64,000 nt of DNA from an uncultured Opitutales bacterium (GCA_934675585.1 CAKUQY010000004.1:1-64000); one strand, 5' to 3'; counted from the stretch's first letter, positions 16,598 to 25,756 are shown. The notes: generated by a model from the letters alone, not told the origin. A program made the numbers and translations.

Positions 16598-16660
16598 AAC
16601 ATCAAAGAATTACAAAGAAATAGTGTTTCCGCGAAACTCTCAACTATAAACTATAAACTC

Positions 16661-17806
16661 TCAACTACCTTTATACATCCTCTCGTAATAATTTTCATAT
16701 TCGCCACTCGTTACGTTGTCGAGCCATGCCTGATTTTCGAGATACCAGCGCACTGTTTTTTCGATACCCTCTTCAAATTGCAAAGACGGTTCCCAGCCGA
16801 GTTCCGTTTGCAACTTGCGCGAATCAATCGCATAGCGCGCATCGTGTCCAAGACGATCTGTCACATAAGTAATCAATTTTTCAGACGTTCCCGCGGCGTT
16901 CCCGAGCAAGCGATCCACCGTGCGCACCAGCACTTTAATCAAATCAATATTTTTCCATTCGTTAAAGCCGCCGATATTGTAAGTTTCTGCAACGTTCCCG
17001 CGATGAAAAATTAAATCAATCGCCCGCGCGTGATCTTCGACAAAAAGCCAATCGCGCACATTTTCGCCCTTGCCGTAAACAGGAAGCGGCTTGCCGTGAC
17101 GGATATTGTTGATAAACAACGGAATCAATTTTTCCGGGAACTGATAAGGTCCGTAATTGTTGGAGCAATTCGTAATAATCGTCGGCACGCCGTAAGTGTC
17201 GTGAAACGCGCGCACAAAATGATCGCTCGATGCCTTGCTTGCCGAATACGGCGAATGCGGATCGTATTTTGTCGTTTCCGTAAAAAACGCGTTCCCGTAA
17301 GCCACATGATGCGTTCCCGATGACGCTTTTGTCGAAAATGGCGGAGTCGTTCCCGCGGGAACGTCCATCGCAAGCGTGCCGTAAACTTCGTCCGTAGAAA
17401 TGTGATAAAAAAGTTTTCCCGCGTATTTTTCGGGAACACTTTCCCAATAATTTTTTGCCGCCTGCAACAACGAAAGCGTTCCCAGCACATTTGTTTTCGC
17501 AAAGGTAAACGGATCTTTAATCGATCGGTCAACATGCGATTCGGCAGCAAGATGAATAATGCCGTCCACGCGTTCCCGCGCCAGCAATTCACAAACCGCC
17601 TCAAAATCGTAAATGTCCATTTTGACAAACTTGTAATTCGGCTTGTCCTCAATGTCCTGCAAATTTGCGAGATTTCCCGCGTAAGTTAGTTTGTCGAGAT
17701 TGATAATTTTGTATTCGGGATATTTGTTGACAAACAGCCGAACCACGTGCGAGCCGATAAAACCCGCCCCGCCAGTAATCAAAATATTGCGCTTAAAATT
17801 ATTCAT
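16661..17806 (-). CDS. rfbB: dTDP-glucose 4,6-dehydratase
   Basis: Short-chain-dehydrogenase-fold enzyme converting dTDP-glucose to dTDP-4-keto-6-deoxyglucose, the precursor for the Fdt enzymes. It is 381 residues, slightly longer than the usual 340-360 because of insertions carrying GGGAACG-encoded Ala-Gly-Thr (AGTTPP, AAGTSEK). Motifs: GGAGFIGSHVVR (NAD binding), HLAAESHVDRSI, STDEVYG, YSASKASSDHFV (catalytic Tyr-Lys) and NNYGPYQFPEKLIP. It lies between the cupin genes and rfbA on the same strand. Confidence 0.93.
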   Translation of the reverse strand: MNNFKRNILITGGAGFIGSHVVRLFVNKYPEYKIINLDKLTYAGNLANLQDIEDKPNYKFVKMDIYDFEAVCELLARERVDGIIHLAAESHVDRSIKDPFTFAKTNVLGTLSLLQAAKNYWESVPEKYAGKLFYHISTDEVYGTLAMDVPAGTTPPFSTKASSGTHHVAYGNAFFTETTKYDPHSPYSASKASSDHFVRAFHDTYGVPTIITNCSNNYGPYQFPEKLIPLFINNIRHGKPLPVYGKGENVRDWLFVEDHARAIDLIFHRGNVAETYNIGGFNEWKNIDLIKVLVRTVDRLLGNAAGTSEKLITYVTDRLGHDARYAIDSRKLQTELGWEPSLQFEEGIEKTVRWYLENQAWLDNVTSGEYENYYERMYKGS

Positions 17807-17849
17807 AAAAATAAGTAAACATTAATGATCGTTAATCAATCGTTAATTT

Positions 17850-18143
17850 TCAAGACACCAAACGGCTCATGTTTGCATCAACAATAAAGCATTCGTTTTT
17901 TTCTTCGTCAAACACCCAACGCTCCGCCACCAAACGGGCTTGTCCAAAATTAATCAACAGCCCTAACGACTTTTTAGTCAATCGTAGATAATTGCACAGT
18001 TGCTCGCGGTGTTCTGGCAATAATTCTTTCACTGATTTTAATTCGCAAACGACATCTTTCACCAACAAATCAATGCGATACCGTTTCTTCAACAAATGAT
18101 TACGATAAAAAAATGTTTTTTGATGTCGCGACAAATCAATCAT
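17850..18143 (-). CDS. GxxExxY-family protein, N-terminally truncated
   Basis: A 97-residue PDDEXK-like protein. The recognisable part is RYRIDLLVKDVVCELKSV, then LLPEHREQLCNYLRLTKKSLGLLINFG, which is the conserved core of the GxxExxY family (usually about 125-130 residues). The N-terminal segment that names the family is missing; the frame instead opens with MIDLSRHQKTFFY. It sits between rfbA and rfbB. Relatives often appear inside polysaccharide loci, with unknown role. It may be a decayed copy. Confidence 0.7.
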   Translation of the reverse strand: MIDLSRHQKTFFYRNHLLKKRYRIDLLVKDVVCELKSVKELLPEHREQLCNYLRLTKKSLGLLINFGQARLVAERWVFDEEKNECFIVDANMSRLVS

Positions 18144-18190
18144 AAAATTAACGAAGAATTAACGAATATTAACGTTTTTATTCAATTTAT

Positions 18191-19075
18191 TTAATAAATT
18201 TTACTGTCGGCAATACGCAACAGATATTGCCCGTATTCATTCTTTTTCATCGGCTCGGCAATTGACCGCAAATCGTCGGACGTAATCCAATGCTTACGCC
18301 AAGCGATTTCTTCCAAACACGAAATCTTCAAACTTTGGCGTTTTTGCAATACATCAACAAACGTTCCCGCCTCCTGCAACGACTCGTGCGTTCCCGTATC
18401 AAGCCAAGCAAAACCACGCCCCAGCAATTCCAATTTTAATTTTTTATCAGCCAAAAATACTTGATTCACGCTCGTAATCTCTAATTCTCCGCGCGCCGAC
18501 GGTTTAATATTCTTTGCAATTTCAACCACTTTATTCGGATAAAAATAAAGTCCTGTAACTGCATAATTTGACTTTGGATTTTCAGGTTTTTCTTCAAGCG
18601 AAAGCACGTTCCCGCAAGCATCGAAATTCACCACACCGTAACGTTCGGGATCATTCACATAATAACCGAAAATCGTTGCGTTCCCGTCCATTTCCGCATT
18701 AACAAGCGCACGCGCCAAAATTCCCGGAAATCCTTGCCCGTAAAAAATATTATCGCCGAGCACGAGTGCGACCGCATCGTTGCCGATAAATTTTTCTCCA
18801 ATAATAAACGCCTGAGCCAAACCGTCCGGCGAAGGCTGCTCCGCGTATTCAAAACGCACGCCGTAATCGCTCCCGTCACCCAACAGACGTTGAAAACCCA
18901 GCAAATCCTGTGGCGTTGAAATTATCAAAATATCGCGAATGCCCGCCAGCATCAAAACCGAAATCGGATAATAAATCATCGGTTTATCAAAAACTGGCAA
19001 AAGTTGCTTCGACACACCTTTGGTAATCGGGTAAAGACGCGTTCCCGAGCCACCTGCTAAAACAATGCCTTTCAT
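18191..19075 (-). CDS. rfbA: Glucose-1-phosphate thymidylyltransferase
   Basis: Makes dTDP-glucose from glucose-1-phosphate and dTTP, the first step of the dTDP-sugar pathway. The 294 residues match the family. Motifs: [22 protein letters not shown] at the start, [16 protein letters not shown] (metal-binding Asp), [34 protein letters not shown]. It is the first gene of the leftward sugar locus, with a 200-base divergent region before the plus-strand operon. dTDP feedback sites are expected but cannot be shown. Confidence 0.95.
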   Translation of the reverse strand: MKGIVLAGGSGTRLYPITKGVSKQLLPVFDKPMIYYPISVLMLAGIRDILIISTPQDLLGFQRLLGDGSDYGVRFEYAEQPSPDGLAQAFIIGEKFIGNDAVALVLGDNIFYGQGFPGILARALVNAEMDGNATIFGYYVNDPERYGVVNFDACGNVLSLEEKPENPKSNYAVTGLYFYPNKVVEIAKNIKPSARGELEITSVNQVFLADKKLKLELLGRGFAWLDTGTHESLQEAGTFVDVLQKRQSLKISCLEEIAWRKHWITSDDLRSIAEPMKKNEYGQYLLRIADSKIY

Positions 19076-19189
19076 AATTGTTTAAAATTGGGAGTAATCG
19101 ATTAAAGTTAACAACTTATAGAATACCACTCACACCCGTACTTTACAAAACAAAACTCATCTTTGCGGGGGAAAGGGCTCTCATTCAGC

Positions 19190-19217
19190 TTGGCAGAAAA
19201 ATCACTTCTCGTATAAA
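19190..19217 (+). promoter_or_regulatory. Candidate promoter of the LPS-core-like operon
   Basis: TTGGCA (19190-19195) and TATAAA (19212-19217) with a 16-base spacer, about 60 bases before the first codon of the plus-strand operon, in the divergent spacer from rfbA. Confidence 0.45.
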
Positions 19218-19278
19218 AACGCCCGAGTCTTCCCTTTTGCTCTTGCCTGCGAATGGGAAATTCGTTAATCTTGAATAA

Positions 19279-21429
19279 GTGAGCGATGAACGAAAAACGA
19301 TGAGTTTTGGGTCGAAAATTCGGTGGACATTTGCCCCTGATTTTTCGACAAATTTTGACGAAAAAACGTTTGAAAATGCGATTTCCGAAACTTTAATTTC
19401 TGCGGGGCGGGAACGCGTCGAGCGCGCTAAAATTATTCACGGAAACACAGAAATTATTTGCATAAAAAAAGCGTTCCCGCGAGCTAATTTTTTTCAGCGT
19501 CAATTTTCTGAAAAACGCGTCGGCACCAAAGCTCAGCGCGCGTTTCGCGCGGCTCAAATTCTGCGGGAACACAACATTGGCACGCCCGAACCGCTCGCGC
19601 TCGGCGAAAAAATCGATGCAAACGGGAACGTTCTCGAAAGCCAATTGTTTACAAAATTTATTCCTGAATTGACGAATTTTCGCGATGAAATTTATCGCTT
19701 GTTTGCCGAAAATCCCGATTGCGAAACGCTGATAAATTTATTGCAAACCGTTGCTTCTGCTTGCCGAGCTATGCACGACGCTGGCGTGCTTCATCGCGAT
19801 TTGGGCAATCAAAATATCGCGCTGCAAAAAACGTCCGCGGGAGCGTGGAGAGTGTTTTTCATCGACCTTGACCGCGTGCGCATTTTCCCCGCGGAAACGC
19901 TAACAGACGCGCAGCGCGGCGCCGATTTGGCGCGCATCGATTTGCCGAGCGATTTGTTGCGCGTTTTTTATGTTTTGTATTTTGAAAAATATTCGCCAAC
20001 GAGACCGTTTTATGAGGCAGAAGCGCGGGAACGTAAAGCGTTTGAGCGCCATTCTGCGTTGCGTCCGTGGCGGCATCCAATTCGCGAATGGAAATTGCGA
20101 CGCGAAGAAAAACGCGCGGCTTTGGCAAACGCGGGAACGCCACAAAAAATGATTCCACTCGGCAAAGAATTGTGGATTTGGGATTCGCGTTCAGAACAAG
20201 CGATTCCCGCCTACGCGTCACGGGAACGTCGAAAATTCCGCTCGGCGAGCAACATTTTTAAAATCGCAAAATCAATTCTGTTTCACGGGAGCGCGCTTTG
20301 GAAAAATTACAAAACGATTTCCGCGCAAAGTTTTTCCGTTCCCGTCGATTTTGACAAAACGTTGGGAATGAGCATTGAAGCCGATCCCGCGACTTGGGAA
20401 ATGCAAATTCATTGGCTCGGCGAACTCGAAAGCGGGAACGTGAAATTGCCGATTTTGCTTCGCGCGTATCATCACAAAGGACGAGAACACTGGGAATTTC
20501 TCTGCGAAAAAGCGCGGAAACTTCACGTACGCGGGAACGCTGTTGCAATCGCATTTGTGCAAGATCGCGCCGCCATTCGCGTTCCCGCAACTTGGCGTGA
20601 AATGTTATTTTTAATTGCTGAAAAAACACACGATTTTGTCGATTTTTACGAAATCGGCCACGCGACCAATCGCGGGAAATGGGGCGTTTGGGATTTTCAA
20701 GATTACACAAAAAATTTGCTCGTTCCCGCGTTCGAGCTCAAACGCGCGTTCCCGCACATTCGCTTGGCGGGTCCAGCGTGCATCGATTTTGATCTGCACA
20801 CACTCGCGGGAATTTTGTGCGACGTTCCCGCGGGAACATTTGATTTTCTTTCGCAGCATTTATACGTCGATCGTCGCGGCGCGCCCGAAAATTTTCAAGG
20901 CAAATTTGATTTGGTGAACAAATGCGCCGTTCACCGCGCGTTCGCGAAAGCTTTCGCTTTCAAAAACGAAAAAATTATCGCGTCAGAATTTAATTGGCCA
21001 CTTTTGAACGTTGGCGTTTGGGGTCCCGTCGATTCGCCAATAGAAACTTTTGGACCATGGGAAACGCGTCCCGCCGCACCGTGGGCAAACGAGCCACCGC
21101 GCGTCTCTGAAGAAGATGCCGCGCAATTTTCCGTGCGTTATTGGCTGTTGGCAATTGCGAGTGGACACGTTGAGCGCGCGTATTTTTGGCGCATTTTACA
21201 TCGCGGGTTTGGTTTGGTTGACGATGCGGATTCAGAAAATCCACGTCCGCGCGCCGCATTTTTTGCATTCAAAAATTTAATCGCTACGCTTGCGGGAACG
21301 CGTTTTGAGCGGCGTGATTTTGACGTTCCCGAAGGAACTTGGACTTTAGAATTTTCGCGCGGGAACGGCGAGCATTTTTATGTTTCGTGGACAAAAAACA
21401 CGTTCCCGCAAATTAACGAAAAAATTTAG
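19279..21429 (+). CDS. LPS-kinase-like domain fused to a glycoside-hydrolase-like domain
   Basis: A 716-residue two-domain protein. Residues about 20-290 form a protein-kinase-like fold of the LPS (Kdo/heptose) kinase type: IICIKKAF (ATP-binding Lys), VLHRDLGNQNIAL near 170 (catalytic loop), FFIDLDRVRI (metal Asp). Residues about 340-716 look like a clan GH-A TIM barrel (GH39-like), with YEIGHATNRGKWG near 458 and IIASEFNWPL near 570. The second has the expected nucleophile Glu, but in the first the usual Asn-Glu acid/base pair is replaced by His-Ala, so the hydrolase part may be inactive or atypical. Start is GTG 19279 or ATG 19300. It is followed 4 bases later by a glycosyltransferase-kinase fusion. 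Confidence 0.7.
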   Translation: MSDERKTMSFGSKIRWTFAPDFSTNFDEKTFENAISETLISAGRERVERAKIIHGNTEIICIKKAFPRANFFQRQFSEKRVGTKAQRAFRAAQILREHNIGTPEPLALGEKIDANGNVLESQLFTKFIPELTNFRDEIYRLFAENPDCETLINLLQTVASACRAMHDAGVLHRDLGNQNIALQKTSAGAWRVFFIDLDRVRIFPAETLTDAQRGADLARIDLPSDLLRVFYVLYFEKYSPTRPFYEAEARERKAFERHSALRPWRHPIREWKLRREEKRAALANAGTPQKMIPLGKELWIWDSRSEQAIPAYASRERRKFRSASNIFKIAKSILFHGSALWKNYKTISAQSFSVPVDFDKTLGMSIEADPATWEMQIHWLGELESGNVKLPILLRAYHHKGREHWEFLCEKARKLHVRGNAVAIAFVQDRAAIRVPATWREMLFLIAEKTHDFVDFYEIGHATNRGKWGVWDFQDYTKNLLVPAFELKRAFPHIRLAGPACIDFDLHTLAGILCDVPAGTFDFLSQHLYVDRRGAPENFQGKFDLVNKCAVHRAFAKAFAFKNEKIIASEFNWPLLNVGVWGPVDSPIETFGPWETRPAAPWANEPPRVSEEDAAQFSVRYWLLAIASGHVERAYFWRILHRGFGLVDDADSENPRPRAAFFAFKNLIATLAGTRFERRDFDVPEGTWTLEFSRGNGEHFYVSWTKNTFPQINEKI

Positions 21430-21433
21430 AATT

Positions 21434-22909
21434 ATGACTAATGAAGAAAAATTACCATTGTCGGTTGTGATTATTGCTCGCAATGAAGCGCAAAATTTGC
21501 GCGATTGTTTGGCAAGTGTAGCGTTCGCGCAAGAAATAATTCTCGTAGATGATTTTTCAGAAGACGAAACGGCTCAAATCGCGCGGAAATGTGGCGCAAA
21601 AGTTTTTCAACGAGCGATGAACGGCGATTGGGGTGCTCAACAAACATTCGCAATCGAACAGGCAACACAAGATTGGATTTTGCTGTTAGATTGCGACGAA
21701 CGAATTACGCCTGCGTTGGCAAAAGAGATTCGGGAACACGTTTTGTCGGGCAAAAAATTTGCTTACAAAATTCAACGACGTAATCATTTTAAAGGCGTTC
21801 CCGTCAATCACGGTGTGCTACGTCCTGACTTTGTGCCACGTTTGATGCCACGCGCGGGAACGTGTGTAGAAGGATTTGTGCATCCTAAAATCGTTTTTCC
21901 TTACCCGCACAAAAAATTGCACGAACCAATGTTGCATTTTACTTACGAAAAATGGGGAAATTATTTGCAAAAATTTGAAAAATACACGCGACTTGCTGCC
22001 GAAAAATCTTACGCGGAAGGCAAGCGCGCGCGATTTTTGCGCGACATTATTTGGCGTCCCGCGTTTGCGTTTTTTAAAATGTACATTTTGCAAGGTGGAT
22101 TTTTGGATGGAAAAATCGGCTGGATTTTGTCCGCCAATCATTTTTTCTACACCGAAATGAAATATGTGCGTTTGTATTTTTTACAACGGGAACGCGCACC
22201 GATTGAGCGCGAGAACGACGACGGATTTCACACGCTGGCGACCGATAAAAATTGGTCAAATCGCTTGGCAGAATTGCGCGAAATTTTGCGGGAACGCCGT
22301 GGCGAAGTTATCGCAGACAAATTAGATTGCAGGCATCGACCGCGCATTATTATGAAAATTGAACTCGCGGGAACGCCATATATTTTGAAGCAAGAATTTT
22401 TTCATTTTCGCCTTGATCGCTCGCTGAAAGCATTTTTGTTTGGTTCGGATACTTGCAAAGTTTTTCGACTTTGTCAGAACGCGCGGGAACGCGGCTTTAC
22501 GAAAATTCCGCAAACATTTTTTGCTGCAGAAAAATTTAAAAACGGCATTTTGCGCGAGGCAATTTCTGTGACCGAATTTTTAGACGGAAGGATGTTGCAT
22601 CTACCATTGAGCGACGAACAAAAAAAATCTTGCGCAGAATTTATGCACGAATGTCACGCTGTTGGCGTGATTTCTGGCGACATTTGCGCCGACAATTTTA
22701 TCACGACGGAGAATGGTTTGAGATTGATTGATTTTCGCGGGAACAAACTTTTTGGCACTTTGGCGCGTGCGCGCGATCGCATTCAACTGCAAGAATCCTT
22801 AGGCGTTCCTGCGCGAAATTACGGTTGGGCAGAAAAATTATTTTTGTTGCAAAACGCTTTGCGCAACCTCGGAAGACGCTTGCGCGGCAAAGAAAAAATC
22901 GCCCATTAA
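21434..22909 (+). CDS. GT2 glycosyltransferase fused to heptose-kinase-like domain
   Basis: A 491-residue fusion. The first 260 residues match the LPS-core GT2 group (WaaE/KdtX-like): LSVVIIARNEAQNLRDCL, LVDDFSEDETAQIA, LLLDCDERITPAL (DXD-like) and LHFTYEKWGNYLQK. The remainder resembles WaaY/RfaY heptose kinases: RIIMKIELAGTPYILKQEF (ATP Lys), VISGDICADNFI near 416 (catalytic Asp) and LRLIDFRGN (metal Asp). I chose ATG 21434, just after the upstream stop, over the longer frame. It probably adds a hexose and a phosphate to the LPS core (inference). Confidence 0.75.
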   Translation: MTNEEKLPLSVVIIARNEAQNLRDCLASVAFAQEIILVDDFSEDETAQIARKCGAKVFQRAMNGDWGAQQTFAIEQATQDWILLLDCDERITPALAKEIREHVLSGKKFAYKIQRRNHFKGVPVNHGVLRPDFVPRLMPRAGTCVEGFVHPKIVFPYPHKKLHEPMLHFTYEKWGNYLQKFEKYTRLAAEKSYAEGKRARFLRDIIWRPAFAFFKMYILQGGFLDGKIGWILSANHFFYTEMKYVRLYFLQRERAPIERENDDGFHTLATDKNWSNRLAELREILRERRGEVIADKLDCRHRPRIIMKIELAGTPYILKQEFFHFRLDRSLKAFLFGSDTCKVFRLCQNARERGFTKIPQTFFAAEKFKNGILREAISVTEFLDGRMLHLPLSDEQKKSCAEFMHECHAVGVISGDICADNFITTENGLRLIDFRGNKLFGTLARARDRIQLQESLGVPARNYGWAEKLFLLQNALRNLGRRLRGKEKIAH

Positions 22910-22929
22910 ATTCTAAAAATTTTTCAAAA

Positions 22930-23907
22930 ATGAGCATTTCAAAACGATTTAAAAATTGGCTAAACGAAAGTTTTAAACGCAAAGCGTGGAATATCGGTTT
23001 TATCGATTACGACGAAACGACGATTTTTAAGCCGTTCAAAATCGCGTGGCTCAATGTGGGCGATTACGCAAAAAAAGCGTGGTTTGCCGATCCGTTTATT
23101 CTTTCGCGCGACGGGAACAAAGTTGAAGTGCTCGTTGAAGAAATGCCACTCGACAAGCCCAACGCGCTCGGGAAAATCTCAAAACTCGAAATCGAACGCG
23201 ACGGGAACGGAAATTATTTTTTAAAAAAAGTCGTTCCCGTGCTCGCGGGAAATTTTCACTTGTCGTTCCCTGCGATTTATCGCAAAGACGGCGAAATTTT
23301 TATTCAACCCGAATGTTCGCAATCGGGCAAATCAACGCTTTATCGCTACGATTCTGCAAGAGCAACTTGCGTTCCCGCGGAAACAATCTGCGATGCGCCG
23401 CTCGCCGACCCAATTATTTTTGATGGATTCAACAACGGCGAACCGATGCTTTTTGCAACGCGCGGCGACAAAGAACATTTGCCAAAATATGAAAAAGTTT
23501 TGGACGTTTATCGCTCAACGACGGGAACGCTGTTTGGACCTTACGAAAACGAGCCATTCGCGGAAATCGAGTTCCCCGACATTTCGCCACGCGGCGCGGG
23601 CTATTTTTTGAAAATTGGCAAAAAGTGCGTTCGCGTCGCACAAGACTGCAACGGCAAATACGGCGCGGGAACGGTTTTTTACGAAATGAAATTTGAAAAC
23701 GGAAAATTTTCATTCAAAGAACTTGCGCGACATTTTCCCAATTCATCAATTTGGCATTGCGGGCTACACACTTTCAACACGTTTGGCGACCTCGCTGTCG
23801 TCGATGGCTACGGCTATTTACACCCAATCAAGTGCGCATTATTTTTGCTCAAATCGCGCCTCAAACGCGCCTCGCTCAAACGCAAATTCCCACACGCAAT
23901 TTTTTAG
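22930..23907 (+). CDS. GINT1_N-type beta-propeller protein
   Basis: A 325-residue protein from ATG 22930. It shows the repeated blade motifs of the glucosamine inositolphosphorylceramide transferase N-terminal-like domain: AWFADPFILSRDGNKVEVLVEE, LSFPAIYRKDGEIFIQPE, LADPIIFDGFNNGEPMLFAT and DISPRGAGYF. Such domains, sometimes fused to formyl or glycosyl transferases, are linked to surface glycans, and here it stands alone. It lies 20 bases after the GT2-kinase gene and closes the operon. The TAG stop begins the 34-bp repeat that flanks the following cassette. Confidence 0.65.
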   Translation: MSISKRFKNWLNESFKRKAWNIGFIDYDETTIFKPFKIAWLNVGDYAKKAWFADPFILSRDGNKVEVLVEEMPLDKPNALGKISKLEIERDGNGNYFLKKVVPVLAGNFHLSFPAIYRKDGEIFIQPECSQSGKSTLYRYDSARATCVPAETICDAPLADPIIFDGFNNGEPMLFATRGDKEHLPKYEKVLDVYRSTTGTLFGPYENEPFAEIEFPDISPRGAGYFLKIGKKCVRVAQDCNGKYGAGTVFYEMKFENGKFSFKELARHFPNSSIWHCGLHTFNTFGDLAVVDGYGYLHPIKCALFLLKSRLKRASLKRKFPHAIF

Positions 23908-23938
23908 CGGGAACAGAAATTAACGGGAACGTGATTTT
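23905..23938. repeat. 34-bp direct repeat, copy A
   Basis: Exact match to 25487-25520. It includes the TAG stop of the preceding gene and two GGGAAC words. The copies bracket the unknown secreted-protein cassette. Confidence 0.9.
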
Positions 23939-23973
23939 TAATGCAGATTTCGCAATTTGCTGCGTCCACAACT

Positions 23974-25215
23974 TTAAAGATCAAAAATTATTGGCGTTTT
24001 TTCTTTTTGAGCAATACGAAAAATCTTCTGCAAATGGCTCAACGAAAGAAATACTTTGTTACTATCGTTATTTTTAGACTTCAAAAAATTAGCGACAATT
24101 TTATCCGCAGCTTCGGCTTTTTCAAATGGCAATAATTGGCATTCCCCAATCGTGATTTGTAGTCCCAACTGAGCATTTAACAGATCGAGTAGTTGCTGTA
24201 AAAACGCTCGCTCTTGCGGGAATAAATTAAAAATTTGATATTCTTCGTCCAAGTCAAATTCGCCTGTCGCGATAAAACGTTCCCAATTTTCTCGTTTTTT
24301 CGCCGTAAAAATATAAAATATTCTTTGTGGCTCCTGCGCGTTAGGTTTTTCGTTTTCCACGTAACGAATAATTCCTAAAAATTCACGCATTTTTTTAATT
24401 TTTTTAGGATCTTCCGACAAAAACGCCTCTTTAAAATTGATAAGATGCCAGTAATAATCCGAAAGTTTACCTACATGCTTTTCAAGTCCTGAACTTCGAT
24501 AAATTTTAAGCGCCTCGCGCGCTCGACTTAATTTACGAACCATACTCAGCGTCCGCGACAAACGACATTCTTCCGCCAAGACATCAATAAAGCGCGCAAC
24601 ATTTTTATTGTTGAAAATAAAATTATAAAAATAAAATTGTTCATCATTTTTAATTAAATATTCACAAAACTCACGCGCATCCTCATCTTTCACAATGCAC
24701 GATTTCTTCACGAGCCAGTTGTTAAAATCTTTTGAATATTTTAAACGCCTTTCTTTCCCCTCAAACTTTATCGCAACACTCGCGATAATTTCAGCCATCT
24801 CTTTCGCACTTTTTGTTCGCGTTAATAAATAATTCTTCGCAATACATTCGTAGAAAAAACAAAGTCCGATATCACTATGACTTTCATAATTTTTTGTCCT
24901 AAAATCAACTGCTTTTGAAAAAGAAATGTCTTTTTCAAAAACTATTTTTTTTGCATATTCAAATGGTAAATCTAAAAATTTTTGAGTAAAAATGGAACAC
25001 TCACCATCTAAATAAGATTTTATTTTTTCCCCAGAAACTATCGTTTGCTCATTAAAAATATTGGCATAATAATTTTGCACAAACTTAACAACCTTTTGAG
25101 TTTCCGTGAACTGCCCGCCGCTGTAATACACAAAATCCGCCCATACATTCTCTGCACTGAAAAAAAAGACTAATCCAGAGAAAAAGAATACAAAAACGAA
25201 TTTAAAATATTTCAT
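23974..25215 (-). CDS. Unknown secreted or periplasmic protein
   Basis: A 413-residue protein I do not recognise. The N-terminus is a signal peptide (MKYFKFVFVFFFSGLVFFFS, cleavage near AENVWA-DF). The rest is rich in Lys, Phe and Glu and mostly helical, without clear catalytic motifs; a Cys appears in GLCFFYECIAKN and again in KKSCIVKD. Its composition is AT-rich and it carries very few GGGAACG words (I see one partial), unlike the operon next to it. A 55-residue ORF overlaps its start. The pair lies inside a 34-bp direct repeat, suggesting an inserted cassette. Confidence 0.6.
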   Translation of the reverse strand: MKYFKFVFVFFFSGLVFFFSAENVWADFVYYSGGQFTETQKVVKFVQNYYANIFNEQTIVSGEKIKSYLDGECSIFTQKFLDLPFEYAKKIVFEKDISFSKAVDFRTKNYESHSDIGLCFFYECIAKNYLLTRTKSAKEMAEIIASVAIKFEGKERRLKYSKDFNNWLVKKSCIVKDEDAREFCEYLIKNDEQFYFYNFIFNNKNVARFIDVLAEECRLSRTLSMVRKLSRAREALKIYRSSGLEKHVGKLSDYYWHLINFKEAFLSEDPKKIKKMREFLGIIRYVENEKPNAQEPQRIFYIFTAKKRENWERFIATGEFDLDEEYQIFNLFPQERAFLQQLLDLLNAQLGLQITIGECQLLPFEKAEAADKIVANFLKSKNNDSNKVFLSLSHLQKIFRIAQKEKTPIIFDL

Positions 25216-25369
25216 TCCTTAAAATTCCTTTGAAACTTCGTATAACTTCCTGCAAATCAACGAGTTCCTGCTTTACCGTTTTATAAAGACCTACAGGCGA
25301 AAAATCTTTGCCTTCAGGAGTTTTGGCTTCAAAATACCAATTAGAGACGATCGTATCAAAATCAATCAT
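25202..25369 (-). CDS. Small hypothetical ORF overlapping the secreted protein
   Basis: ATG at 25369, 55 residues (MIDFDTIVSNWYFEAKTPEG and onward), stop overlapping the start of the 413-residue gene by 14 bases. The residue pattern (WYFEAKTPEGKDFSPVGLYKTV) looks like real coding sequence and the overlap suggests coupled translation. No family recognised and no strong ribosome-binding site. Confidence 0.45.
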   Translation of the reverse strand: MIDFDTIVSNWYFEAKTPEGKDFSPVGLYKTVKQELVDLQEVIRSFKGILRNEIF

Positions 25370-25486
25370 AATCAAACGTTCTATTAATAGGGGTTGACAA
25401 TCAAAAGCAATATCAATTGATTTTCATTTTAACAAAATCGTTCCCGCCGAGCGAGGTAAATTTCCGGCCGCCTAATCGCTGTTTTG

Positions 25487-25520
25487 TAGCGGGAACAGAA
25501 ATTAACGGGAACGTGATTTT
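25487..25520. repeat. 34-bp direct repeat, copy B
   Basis: Second exact copy of 23905-23938, at the far side of the cassette. It also begins with TAG, as expected for a duplicated gene end. Confidence 0.9.
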
Positions 25521-25585
25521 GGCGGGAATGCGAGAATTTTTTAGGTTTAATCCACAAATTAAAGGATTTAAAAGATTTTTTTGAG

Positions 25586-25756
25586 TTAAATTTGTGAATG
25601 AAATAAAAAATTAGAGCGACAGGAAACCGCACCTCCCAAAACCTTTTCGTCGAAGGCGCTTTTTCGCTCGGGAACGCGCGCTTTCCGCGAAGCGCTCTCG
25701 AAATTTTCCGTTCCCGCCAAATCTGTATGACCGCTGACAATTAGAATATTTTTCAT
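25586..25756 (-). pseudogene. N-terminal stub of an NAD(P)H oxidoreductase (flavodoxin-like)
   Basis: The frame opens MKNILIVSGHTDLA, typical of the start of quinone/NAD(P)H oxidoreductases of the flavodoxin-like fold, then runs into a dispersed repeat (25631-25718) and stops after 56 codons. The rest of the gene is absent, so it is a truncated remnant. Recognition rests on 14 residues. Confidence 0.45.
25631..25718. repeat. Dispersed intergenic repeat, copy 1
   Basis: Begins CCTCCCAAAACCTTTTCG, then an AGGCGCTTT and a CGCGAAGCGCT stretch able to form a hairpin, ending in GTTCCCGCC. Related copies lie at 57618-57683 (inverted) and 58035-58127, with a partial copy near 58278-58312. Confidence 0.75.

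Noticed and set aside
25429-25740. 103-residue minus-strand frame
   Set aside because: It reads through the 34-bp repeat and the dispersed repeat, and the true remnant start (MKNILIV) is in another frame.
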